This document shows, in pieces, positions 1 through 8,265 of a DNA stretch of 64,000 nt (the first letter of the stretch is position 1; each line of letters opens with the position of its first letter). The notes beneath the pieces are model-generated. The model did no database searches, was not told the origin of the DNA, and saw nothing but the letters and a program-made list of their open reading frames with translations. Both the position numbers and the translations under genes were made by a program. The stretch is from Arthrobacter sp. Soc17.1.1.1. GTDB taxonomy: Bacteria > Actinomycetota > Actinomycetes > Actinomycetales > Micrococcaceae. The stretch covers positions 558,001 through 622,000 of the forward strand of contig NZ_JBAJII010000001.1 in assembly GCF_036867195.1 (NCBI RefSeq). Direction: 5' to 3'.

Positions 1-144
1 ACGCACTACTACCAGGTGCTCAATGCCCTGATCGACACCGAGGCAGCCCTCGCGCACGACCCCATGCTCGTGAAGCGACTGAGGCGCCTGAGGTCCACTC
101 GCCAGAAGGCACGCTCCGCCCGCCGCCTCGGCGCGGACATCTGA
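1..144 (+). CDS. DUF3263 family protein, C-terminal part (5' end outside window)
   Basis: Reading frame 1 is open from the first base to the TGA at 142-144 and gives 47 residues, beginning THYYQVLNALID and ending RRLGADI. The segment around HYYQVLNALID and DPMLVKRLRRLR is the conserved core of DUF3263 proteins, short actinobacterial proteins thought to be helix-turn-helix DNA-binding proteins. The mycobacterial homologue Rv0430 also lies just upstream of a LytR_C-domain protein (Rv0431), which is the arrangement here. Only the C-terminal part is visible, so neither start nor promoter can be judged. The family call is fairly firm; the biochemical role is unknown. Confidence 0.8.
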   Translation, partial: THYYQVLNALIDTEAALAHDPMLVKRLRRLRSTRQKARSARRLGADI

Positions 145-185
145 TCCAGCCCGCCACGGTCCACGAGCGAAGGACATCCTCATCC

Positions 186-824
186 ATGACTGATCACCCA
201 CGGGACGAGTTCGACAGGGTCCCGGAGGCTTCGGCGCGCCAGGGCGTCCACCGCGAGCGGCTCATCCCGGCGCGATCAGGCGGTCTGGGACTCAAGATCA
301 CGGTGGGAGTGCTCGCCCTCCTGATCGGCCTGGGAGCGTACTTCCTCCTTCCCCGGCTGGGCTTCACCGGGGGCGACGGCGCGACGGCGGTGCTGCCCAC
401 CAGCGCACCCAGCGCGGCTGCGACGCAGGACGACGAGGCATCAGGTGGTCCGTCGGCATCGTCCGGGGCCACCCAGGACCCGGACGCCGAGGCGACCGAC
501 GAGCCCGGCTCGGAGGCGACGTCGACGGCGGGCGCGGACGGGGAGGAACCCGACCTGGCGCAGACGGTCAACGTGCTCAACGGCACAGGGTCTCCCGGGC
601 TGGCCTCGGTGGCCGCGGCCCGTCTGGCGTCCGAGGGCTGGGTGTCGGTGCTCCCCGGCAACTGGGCGGGGGCACCGCTCGACACCTCCGTGGTCTTCTA
701 CAACGGCGAGGAGCAGCGCTCCGCCGCCGAGTCGGTGGCGGCAGACCTGGGCATCGACGATCTCGCCGACAGCCCCGGGATCTCGCCGTACATCTCCGTG
801 GTGCTCGGGCCCGAGTTCCAGTAG
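186..824 (+). CDS. Membrane-anchored LytR_C-domain protein (Rv0431/VirR-like)
   Basis: The 212-residue product has a short cytoplasmic N-terminus, one membrane segment at about residues 35-57 (KITVGVLALLIGLGAYFLL), a Ser/Ala/Glu-rich linker to about residue 125, and a C-terminal LytR_C domain starting near QTVNVLNGTGSPGLA. LytR_C domains sit outside the membrane in cell-envelope proteins; the mycobacterial relative VirR affects wall integrity and vesicle release. The ATG start lies 41 nt after the DUF3263 stop, so the two genes are probably co-transcribed. Catalytic LytR residues are not expected because only the C-terminal domain is present. Family call is good; the precise role in the wall is inferred. 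Confidence 0.8.
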   Translation: MTDHPRDEFDRVPEASARQGVHRERLIPARSGGLGLKITVGVLALLIGLGAYFLLPRLGFTGGDGATAVLPTSAPSAAATQDDEASGGPSASSGATQDPDAEATDEPGSEATSTAGADGEEPDLAQTVNVLNGTGSPGLASVAAARLASEGWVSVLPGNWAGAPLDTSVVFYNGEEQRSAAESVAADLGIDDLADSPGISPYISVVLGPEFQ

Positions 825-840
825 GTACCCGGCCCGCCCC

Positions 841-964
841 GTGGGCCGGCCGCCCCCGGTCGGTCAGTCCCGTGGGCCGGCCGGTCCCGGTCAGTCAGTC
901 CCGTGGGCCGGCCGCCCCCGGTCAGTCAGTCCCGTGGGCCGGCCGCCCCCGGTCGGTCGGTCCG
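841..964. repeat. Four-copy 31-bp tandem repeat between convergent genes
   Basis: Units beginning GTGGGCCGGCCG start at 841, 872, 903 and 934, giving an exact 31-bp period with a few substitutions (for example CCGGTCCC in the second unit against CCGCCCCC). Each unit contains the palindrome GGCCGGCC. The array fills most of the 162-bp gap between the LytR_C gene and the convergent TM2 gene. No unique spacers separate the units, so it is not CRISPR. It may supply strong secondary structure that ends transcription from both sides; that role is inferred. Confidence 0.9.
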
Positions 965-986
965 TGAGCGGTCGGCCCGGGAGCTC

Positions 987-1727
987 TCAGTCCCTGAGCG
1001 GGATGCCGCGTGCGTCCGTCCGGAACGATCCTGATCCGACCAGGATCAGGATGCCTTCGACGAGTCCCCAGATGCCCGCCGCGATGGCGCTGAGCCCGAA
1101 CGTCAGGAACACCCCGACGGTGGACATGAGGACCAGGACGACACCGATCGTGGTGTAGCCGAGGTAGAACCTGTGGATGCCGAGGGAGCCCAGCAGGATC
1201 CCGAGGACTCCGGCGACCACGCGCGACTTCTGGGGCGCGTACGGCTGGCCGTACTGCCCCTGCGGGTAGCCGCCCTGGTTGTACCCGGCCTGGTTGTACC
1301 CGGCCTGGTTGTACCCGGCCTGGTTGTACCCGGCCTGTCCGGGGGAGGGCTGTCCCTGGGGCCCCTGCGGGTACCCCTGGATGTAGGGGTTCGAGGCGGG
1401 CGACTGGTGCGCGGACGGGTTCTGGGGGGACGGCTGGGCGTACGGGTCGCGGGCCGGTGCCTGGCCGCTGGGCGCGTCCCCCGACGACGGCTGCGCGTAC
1501 GGGTCCTCGCTCACGGGCGTGTAGGGCCGCGTGACCGGCTCCATCGGCGAAGTGCCGGCGTCGCCCGCCCTCGAACGATCGGGGGACGGGTCCTCCGGGG
1601 CGGTCGGGCCCTGCCCCGCTCCGTGCGGGGTGCTTCCCGGAGCGCTGCCGTCCTGCTCCTGCCCGTCGGAGTGCTCGTGCGATGACCCGTCGGGCTGCCT
1701 GTCCGAACCGTTTGCTGACGACGACAC
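987..1727 (-). CDS. TM2-domain membrane protein with Pro/Gln/Tyr-rich N-terminal region
   Basis: The 246-residue protein has a long polar, disordered N-terminal part (residues 1 to about 165) rich in Pro, Gln, Ser and Tyr, followed by a TM2 domain: a first helix around VVAGVLGILLGSLGIHRFYLGY and a second around the STVGVFLTFGLSAIAAGIWGLVE stretch. The GIHRFYLG turn between the helices is the hallmark of TM2 proteins. The start is GTG at 1727, preceded by a good AGGGGAG ribosome site. The N-terminal region contains four perfect AGYNQ units encoded by a 15-bp DNA repeat. TM2 proteins often carry proline-rich tails in actinobacteria, but no reaction is known. Confidence 0.8.
   Translation of the reverse strand: MSSSANGSDRQPDGSSHEHSDGQEQDGSAPGSTPHGAGQGPTAPEDPSPDRSRAGDAGTSPMEPVTRPYTPVSEDPYAQPSSGDAPSGQAPARDPYAQPSPQNPSAHQSPASNPYIQGYPQGPQGQPSPGQAGYNQAGYNQAGYNQAGYNQGGYPQGQYGQPYAPQKSRVVAGVLGILLGSLGIHRFYLGYTTIGVVLVLMSTVGVFLTFGLSAIAAGIWGLVEGILILVGSGSFRTDARGIPLRD
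1275..1334 (-). repeat. 15-bp in-frame tandem repeat coding AGYNQ
   Basis: The unit CTGGTTGTACCCGGC is repeated four times without change (1275-1289, 1290-1304, 1305-1319, 1320-1334). Read on the minus strand inside the TM2-protein gene it encodes repeated AGYNQ. Identical copies at DNA level suggest recent slippage expansion and a likely length polymorphism between strains. The unit keeps the frame, so copy number changes only the length of the disordered region. Confidence 0.92.
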
Positions 1728-1845
1728 TGTGTCTCCCCTTCTGCTCGATGTACGCCCAACCTATGCGCTCGATGCTCTCCGCGCTACGCCTCCGGCGCGG
1801 CGGTTCCCCGAGGCGCTGCAAGGTCGCCGTCACGGGCCACGGCAG

Positions 1846-1872
1846 GTTGCACTCAGGTGGTGAGAGTGCTAA
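1846..1872 (+). promoter_or_regulatory. CIRCE element 1 (HrcA operator) upstream of groEL
   Basis: Left arm GTTGCACTC (1846-1854), nine-base spacer, right arm GAGTGCTAA (1864-1872). The right arm matches the CIRCE consensus TTAGCACTC-N9-GAGTGCTAA perfectly and the left arm matches 7 of 9 bases. CIRCE is bound by the heat-shock repressor HrcA. It lies 192 bp before the groEL start, in the 337-bp gap after the TM2 gene. The rest of that gap shows no other clear feature. Confidence 0.9.
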
Positions 1873-1880
1873 TTATTGAG

Positions 1881-1907
1881 TTGGCACTCACGCGCGCAGA
1901 CTGCTAA
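1881..1907 (+). promoter_or_regulatory. CIRCE element 2, overlapping a possible groEL promoter
   Basis: TTGGCACTC (1881-1889), nine-base spacer, GACTGCTAA (1899-1907); each arm differs from the CIRCE consensus at one base. It starts 35 bp after the start of element 1, so the two operators lie on roughly the same helical side region. TTGGCA (1881-1886) and CTAAAT (1904-1909), 17 bp apart, could be the -35 and -10 of the groEL promoter, although the -10 is weak. HrcA bound here would cover that promoter. The leader to the groEL ATG would be about 150 nt. Confidence 0.85.
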
Positions 1908-2058
1908 ATCTGCGGGTGGAGAGGCAGGCAAACCTCTGTGGTGGGGATGGCGCCCGGAACGTGAAAGAGATCGTTCAGGCGTCGTCCGGCCGTCGCGGGC
2001 ACCGCACACAGGCAGAGCATTCAAGTGCTTCAGATGCAACCGTCCCGAAAGGACCTAA

Positions 2059-3699
<1,641 letters not shown>

Positions 3700-3732
3700 C
3701 CCCCCACCGGCTACCCGCCGACGCAGTCCGAG

Positions 3733-3768
3733 AAGGGCGGCACTCCCCGAAGAGGGGGTGCCGCCCTT
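3733..3768 (+). terminator. Strong hairpin terminator after groEL
   Basis: Arms at 3733-3747 and 3754-3768 (AAGGGCGGCAC pairing with GTGCCGCCCTT, extended by further G-C pairs and one T-G pair) form a stem of about 15 bp with a six-base loop. It starts 33 nt after the groEL stop. A pyrimidine-rich tract, not a clean T run, follows. Confidence 0.85.
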
Positions 3769-3875
3769 CCCTTGTCCGTGGCCCGGACCGAACCCTGTCC
3801 GCGGCCCGGACGGAAACCGCGAAGGCGTCGTCCTGCCCCGGGGAGGAGGCACGGATCCGGTGTAGCCCGGCGGGG

Positions 3876-4166
3876 TCAGCTCATGAACATGCGGGCGTTG
3901 CTCTGCTCGGCATCGGCGTACTGCTGGGTGGCGACGGTGAGTGCCTCGTTGATGCCGGTCAGGGACTCCTCGACCTGCTGCTGCGTGGCCCTCCACTGCA
4001 GGATCACCTGCTGGAAGTTGGTCGCCGCCTGGCCCGTCCACAGGCCCTCGAGCTCGCGCAGCCCGGCCTGCATCGAATCGACCTCCGCCCGCAGCCTCGT
4101 GATGGTGCCCTGCACCTGGCTGCTCCTGGCGGCGAGGCCGTCGGTGTCCACGTTGAAGAATGCCAT
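3876..4166 (-). CDS. WXG100-family protein (EsxA-like)
   Basis: The 96-residue protein is the usual length for a WXG100 protein: two amphipathic helices joined by a turn with the motif WTG at about residues 43-45 (LEGLWTGQAATNF). WXG100 proteins form helical-hairpin dimers exported by type VII (ESX) secretion. The long second helix is Gln-rich, and the C-terminus ends NARMFMS without an obvious YxxxD/E export signal, although TQQYADAE lies nearby. No EccC or other secretion component is in this window, so this is an orphan or a substrate of machinery elsewhere. It is transcribed towards groEL and stands alone. Confidence 0.88.
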   Translation of the reverse strand: MAFFNVDTDGLAARSSQVQGTITRLRAEVDSMQAGLRELEGLWTGQAATNFQQVILQWRATQQQVEESLTGINEALTVATQQYADAEQSNARMFMS

Positions 4167-4228
4167 TGCTGAGCTCCCTGTCCTCGTGCCTGCGTGATGC
4201 CCTCACGCTAGGGCGCGGCGGAGAGCGG

Positions 4229-5791
4229 TCAGCGGTCCTCGCCGGGTTTGTGGACAACCGGCTTCGTGGCGGGCGCCTGTGGAGGAGTGATGCCGTTCGA
4301 GTAGGCGTGCTCCCCGTCGCGCGGGGTGGACTGGCCCGAGGGATCGGCGTCGTCGTCCTGGCCCTCGACGGGTGCGTACGGCAGGCGGATCGACAGCGTC
4401 GCCCCACCGCCGGGGGTCTCCTCCAGCCGTACGGAGCCGTCGTGCTGTGCGACCAGCGCCGCGACGATCGCGAGGCCGAGCCCCGTGCCACCCGTCTCCC
4501 GATGACGGGAGGTGTCGGCGCGGTAGAAGCGCTCGAAGACCTTGGCGGCGTCGTCCTCGGAGATCCCGGGCCCGTGGTCCCGAACCTCCAGCACGGCGTC
4601 GCTGTGGCCGTGCAGCACGGGTGCGACGCCGACCGCGAGCTCGATCGGCGAGCCCTCGGGCGTGTAGCGGAGGGCGTTGGTCATGAGGTTCGCGACCACC
4701 TGGCGCAGGCGGGCCTCGTCGCCCCGGGTGGGTGCGGAGCGCGGGTGGCCGCCGTCGAGCCCGACGACGGTGACGGTCCGGTCCGGTGCCGTGGCGCGGG
4801 CGTCGAACGCGGCGTCGTGGCCGAGCACCATGAGGTCCACGGGCTTCACCTCGAGGGGACGCTGCTCGTCGATCCTCGCGAGGGTCAGGAGGTCCTCGAC
4901 CAGTTGACCCATGCGGATCGCCTCGCTCTCGATGCGCCCCATGGCAGCCGCGACGTCCTCCTCCTTCTGCAGGGCGCCGTGCCGGTAGAGCTCCGAGTAG
5001 CCGCGGATGGTGACGAGCGGTGTCCTCAGCTCGTGCGACGCGTCCGCGACGAAGCGCCGCATCTTGGTCTCCGACGTCGTCCGGGCGGCGAACGCGCGCT
5101 CGATGTGCGCGAGCATGGCGTTGAGGGACCGGGACAATCGTCCGATCTCGGTGGCGGGACGCTCGACGGCGACGCGGCGGGAGAGGTCACCGGCGGCGAT
5201 GGCGGCAGCGGTGCGCTCCACCCGGGCGAGGGGTGCGAACTGCCGGGTCACGGCGACGAAGGCGATGAGGGAGGCCAGCGCCGTGGTGATCAGGCCCGAG
5301 GTGAAGATGATCTCCCCGGCTTCCTGCAGCGACTCGTTGACGGTGTTGAGCCGGGAGGCGATGGCGAGGTAGCCCTCGGTGTTCGCGAACCGGAAGATCC
5401 GCACGCGCCAGCCCTGGCTGTCGTCACCGGTGCTGGCGACGTCGAAGCCGGCACCGTCGAGGGCGATGATGCGTTCCTGCGTGATGCCCTCGAGATCGGG
5501 GATGTCCTCGGCGTCGTCGGACTGGTTCGCCACGAGCTTGGTGCCGTTCCGGTCCAGCACGGCCGCGTAGTACCGCAGGACGGCGCCGTCGGCCTGCGGC
5601 TCGGCGGTGTAGATCTCGGCGGCGACGGCGCGGGCGTTGCTCTGGAGGTCGGCGTCCACCCGGTCGATCAGGCCGTCGCGCAGGAGCGAGACCGTGGCGA
5701 GGCCCGTGATGCCCACCGTGACGATCATGAGGAGCATGATGATCGCCACGAGCTGCGAGCGGAGCGACGCCGCGTTCCAGCGCTTGATCAA
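4229..5791 (-). CDS. Two-component sensor histidine kinase (HAMP-HisKA-HATPase)
   Basis: The 520-residue membrane kinase has one membrane helix at about 13-36, an extracytoplasmic sensor region, a second helix at about 161-182, a HAMP linker to about 235, a HisKA domain with the phospho-accepting His253 in ASHELRTPL, and an ATP-binding domain with N-box NALRYTPEG, DHGPGI and GGTGLGLAIV motifs. The C-terminal 45 residues are a polar tail. It follows its response regulator on the minus strand with a 9-nt gap, so the pair is one operon. The architecture resembles the TrcS/MprB type of actinobacterial kinases. The signal sensed cannot be read from the sequence. Confidence 0.92.
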   Translation of the reverse strand: MIKRWNAASLRSQLVAIIMLLMIVTVGITGLATVSLLRDGLIDRVDADLQSNARAVAAEIYTAEPQADGAVLRYYAAVLDRNGTKLVANQSDDAEDIPDLEGITQERIIALDGAGFDVASTGDDSQGWRVRIFRFANTEGYLAIASRLNTVNESLQEAGEIIFTSGLITTALASLIAFVAVTRQFAPLARVERTAAAIAAGDLSRRVAVERPATEIGRLSRSLNAMLAHIERAFAARTTSETKMRRFVADASHELRTPLVTIRGYSELYRHGALQKEEDVAAAMGRIESEAIRMGQLVEDLLTLARIDEQRPLEVKPVDLMVLGHDAAFDARATAPDRTVTVVGLDGGHPRSAPTRGDEARLRQVVANLMTNALRYTPEGSPIELAVGVAPVLHGHSDAVLEVRDHGPGISEDDAAKVFERFYRADTSRHRETGGTGLGLAIVAALVAQHDGSVRLEETPGGGATLSIRLPYAPVEGQDDDADPSGQSTPRDGEHAYSNGITPPQAPATKPVVHKPGEDR

Positions 5792-5800
5792 GAGGCCGCG

Positions 5801-6511
5801 CTACCGCTTGTCGGCGGTACGGAGCAGGTATCCCACGCCGCGCTTGGTCTGGATCAGCGCCACCGCGTCGGGGTTCCGGTCGATCTTCCGGCGCAGGTAG
5901 GAGATGTACGACTCCACGATCGAGGCGTCGCCGTTGAAGTCGTACTCCCAGACGTGGTCGAGGATCTGCGCCTTCGAGAGCACGCGGTTCGGATTCATCA
6001 TGAGGTAGCGCAGGAGCTTGAACTCGGTGGGGGAGAGGTCGATCGTCTCCCCGCCGCGGCGGACCTCGTGCGCATCGTCGTCGAGTTCGAGGTCGTCGAC
6101 GCGGATCACGGCGTCGTCGTCCTCCAGGGGGTGTGTGCGGCGCAGCACGGCCCGGATGCGGGCCACGACCTCGTCGAGGCTGAACGGCTTCGTGACGTAG
6201 TCGTCGCCGCCCACCGTCAGGCCGGTGACCTTGTCGTCGGTGTCGTCGCGGGCGGTCAGGAACACCACGGGGAAGTGGCGACCGGCGGCGCGCAGCCGCC
6301 GCGTGACGGTGAAGCCGTCCATGTCGGGGAGCATGACGTCGAGCACGGCGAGATCGGGGTTGTGCGTCTCGGCGGCGGCGAGGGCGTCACGACCGTTCGC
6401 CGCAGCGACGACGTCGAAGCCGGCGAACCGGAGCGAGGTCGACAGGAGCTCGCGGATGTTCGGTTCGTCGTCGACGACCAGCAGTTTCGCTTCGGGGGCT
6501 GTTTTCTTCAT
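5801..6511 (-). CDS. OmpR-family response regulator
   Basis: The 236-residue regulator has a receiver domain (residues about 8-122) with acidic pocket VDDEP, phospho-acceptor Asp58 in LDVMLP and the conserved Lys in VTKPF, then a winged-helix DNA-binding domain (about 140-232) containing LSPTEFKLLRYLM and the typical end RGVGYLL. The ATG at 6511 begins MKKTAPEAKLLVVDDE; an open frame continues upstream but without receiver-like sequence. The kinase gene follows 9 nt downstream, its evident partner. The regulator resembles TrcR/TcrX-type proteins. Target genes are unknown. Confidence 0.93.
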   Translation of the reverse strand: MKKTAPEAKLLVVDDEPNIRELLSTSLRFAGFDVVAAANGRDALAAAETHNPDLAVLDVMLPDMDGFTVTRRLRAAGRHFPVVFLTARDDTDDKVTGLTVGGDDYVTKPFSLDEVVARIRAVLRRTHPLEDDDAVIRVDDLELDDDAHEVRRGGETIDLSPTEFKLLRYLMMNPNRVLSKAQILDHVWEYDFNGDASIVESYISYLRRKIDRNPDAVALIQTKRGVGYLLRTADKR

Positions 6512-6582
6512 CGCACCAGTATCCGCACGTTGTCTGTGAGTTGGCTGGAGCATCGCTGTGCGGTTGCTCCCTGCACGCTGGG

Positions 6583-8265
6583 CTACTTCTCGCCGGTCGG
6601 GGCGTCGCCGCGCTCCTTGTCCGGTGCCTCCCCGATCGACGCGGTATCGAGGATCCGATAGGCGTAGCCCTGCTCGGCGAGGAACCGCTGGCGCTTCGCG
6701 GCGAAGTCCTGATCCAGGGTGTCCCGTGCGACCACGGTGTAGAAGCGGGCGGCGCGGCCGTCGGTCTTGGGCCGGAGCAGGCGGCCCAGGCGCTGTGCCT
6801 CCTCCTGCCGTGATCCGAACGAACCGGAGACCTGGATCGCCACGGATGCCTCGGGCAGGTCGATCGAGAAGTTCGCGACCTTCGACACCACGAGGACGTG
6901 CACGTCGCCCGCCCGGAAGGCGTCGAAGAGCCGCTGCCGCTCCTTGACCGTCGTCTCGCCCTTGATCACCGGGGCGTCGAGCCGTGCCGCGAGGTCGTCG
7001 AGCTGATCGATGTACTGGCCGATGACGAGGAGCTGCTCGTCCCTGTGCGCCGCGACGAGCTTCTCCACCACGTCCGACTTCGTGTCCGACGTCGAGCACA
7101 GGCGGTACTTGTCGGCGTCCTCGGCCATGGCGTAGGCGACGCGCTCGTCGCGCGGCAGGTCCACGCGCACCTCCACGCAGTCGGCCGGGGCGATGTAGCC
7201 CTGTGCCTCGATGTCCTTCCACGGTGCGTCGTACCGCTTCGGGCCGATCAGCGAGAACACCTCGCCCTCCCGGCCGTCCTCGCGGACGAGGGTGGCCGTG
7301 AGGCCGAGCCGGCGGCGCGCCTGGAGGTCGGCGGTCATCTTGAAGATGGGGGCCGGGAGGAGGTGGACCTCGTCGTAGACGATCAGGCCCCAGTCGTTGG
7401 CGTCGAGCAGCTCGAGGTGCGGGTAGAGCCCGCCGCGCCTGGTCGTGAGGACCTGGTAGGTCGCGATGGTCACGGGCCGCACCTGCTTCACGGCACCGGA
7501 GTACTCTCCGATCTCCTCCTCGGTGAGCGAGGTGCGCTTGAGCAGCTCGTCCTTCCACTGCCGTGCCGACACGGTGTTGGTCACGAGGATCAGCGTGGTG
7601 GTCTGGCTGGTCGCCATCGCGGCGGCTCCCACGAGTGTCTTCCCGGCGCCGCAGGGCAGGACGACGACGCCGGAGCCGCCCGACCAGAAGTTCTCGACGG
7701 CGAGCTGCTGGTAGGGACGGAGCGCCCACCCGTCCTCGTCGAGCACGATGGGGTGCGGTGTGCCGTCCACGTACCCCGCGAGGTCCTCGGCGGGCCAGCC
7801 GAGCTTGAGCAGCAGCTGCTTGAGCTGGCCGCGCTGCGAGGAGTGGACGACGACGGTCTCGCCGTCGATCCTCGGGCCGAGCAGCGGCTGGATCTTCTTG
7901 GCGTGCAGGACCTCCTCGAGCACGGGGTAGTCGGTGGTGCGCAGCACGAGCCCGTGCTGCGGGTCCTTCTCGAGGCGGAGGCGGCCGTACCGGGACATGG
8001 TGTCCTCGATGTCGATGAGGAGGGCATGCGGCACCGGGAAGCGCGAGTACTTCAGGAGGGTGTCGAGGACGCGCTCGGCGTCGAGCCCTGCAGCGCGTGC
8101 GTTCCACAGGCCCAGCGGCGTGAGGCGGTAGCTGTGCACGTGCTCGGGGGCGCGTTCGAGCTCCGCGAACGCGGCGATCGCGTGCCGTGCCTCGGTGGCC
8201 TGCTCGTGGTCCACCTCGAGCAGGATGGTCTTGTCACTCTGGACGATCAGCGGCCCGTCAGCCAT
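6583..8265 (-). CDS. XPB-type superfamily 2 DNA repair helicase (Rv0861c-like)
   Basis: The 560-residue protein has an N-terminal helicase_C_3-like segment, then the two motor domains: Walker A LPCGAGKT at about 203-210, Walker B with DEVH at 298-301, motif III SGLTATL-like LGLTATLVRED, and motif VI EEAQRLGRLLRPK. DEVH and the GAGKT context mark the bacterial XPB/ERCC3 family, 3'-to-5' helicases linked to DNA repair. The ATG at 8265 lies within the end of the upstream partner gene (8-nt overlap), showing translational coupling. The same pair exists as Rv0861c-Rv0862c. Start is supported by the conserved MADGPLIVQSD beginning. Confidence 0.93.
   Translation of the reverse strand: MADGPLIVQSDKTILLEVDHEQATEARHAIAAFAELERAPEHVHSYRLTPLGLWNARAAGLDAERVLDTLLKYSRFPVPHALLIDIEDTMSRYGRLRLEKDPQHGLVLRTTDYPVLEEVLHAKKIQPLLGPRIDGETVVVHSSQRGQLKQLLLKLGWPAEDLAGYVDGTPHPIVLDEDGWALRPYQQLAVENFWSGGSGVVVLPCGAGKTLVGAAAMATSQTTTLILVTNTVSARQWKDELLKRTSLTEEEIGEYSGAVKQVRPVTIATYQVLTTRRGGLYPHLELLDANDWGLIVYDEVHLLPAPIFKMTADLQARRRLGLTATLVREDGREGEVFSLIGPKRYDAPWKDIEAQGYIAPADCVEVRVDLPRDERVAYAMAEDADKYRLCSTSDTKSDVVEKLVAAHRDEQLLVIGQYIDQLDDLAARLDAPVIKGETTVKERQRLFDAFRAGDVHVLVVSKVANFSIDLPEASVAIQVSGSFGSRQEEAQRLGRLLRPKTDGRAARFYTVVARDTLDQDFAAKRQRFLAEQGYAYRILDTASIGEAPDKERGDAPTGEK

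Noticed and set aside
841..964. 31-bp repeats as a CRISPR array
   Set aside because: Units are directly adjacent without unique spacers and no cas gene is in the window.
4160..6661. Long plus-strand frame opposite the two-component genes
   Set aside because: It mirrors the histidine kinase and regulator codons and shows no recognisable protein motif or ribosome site.
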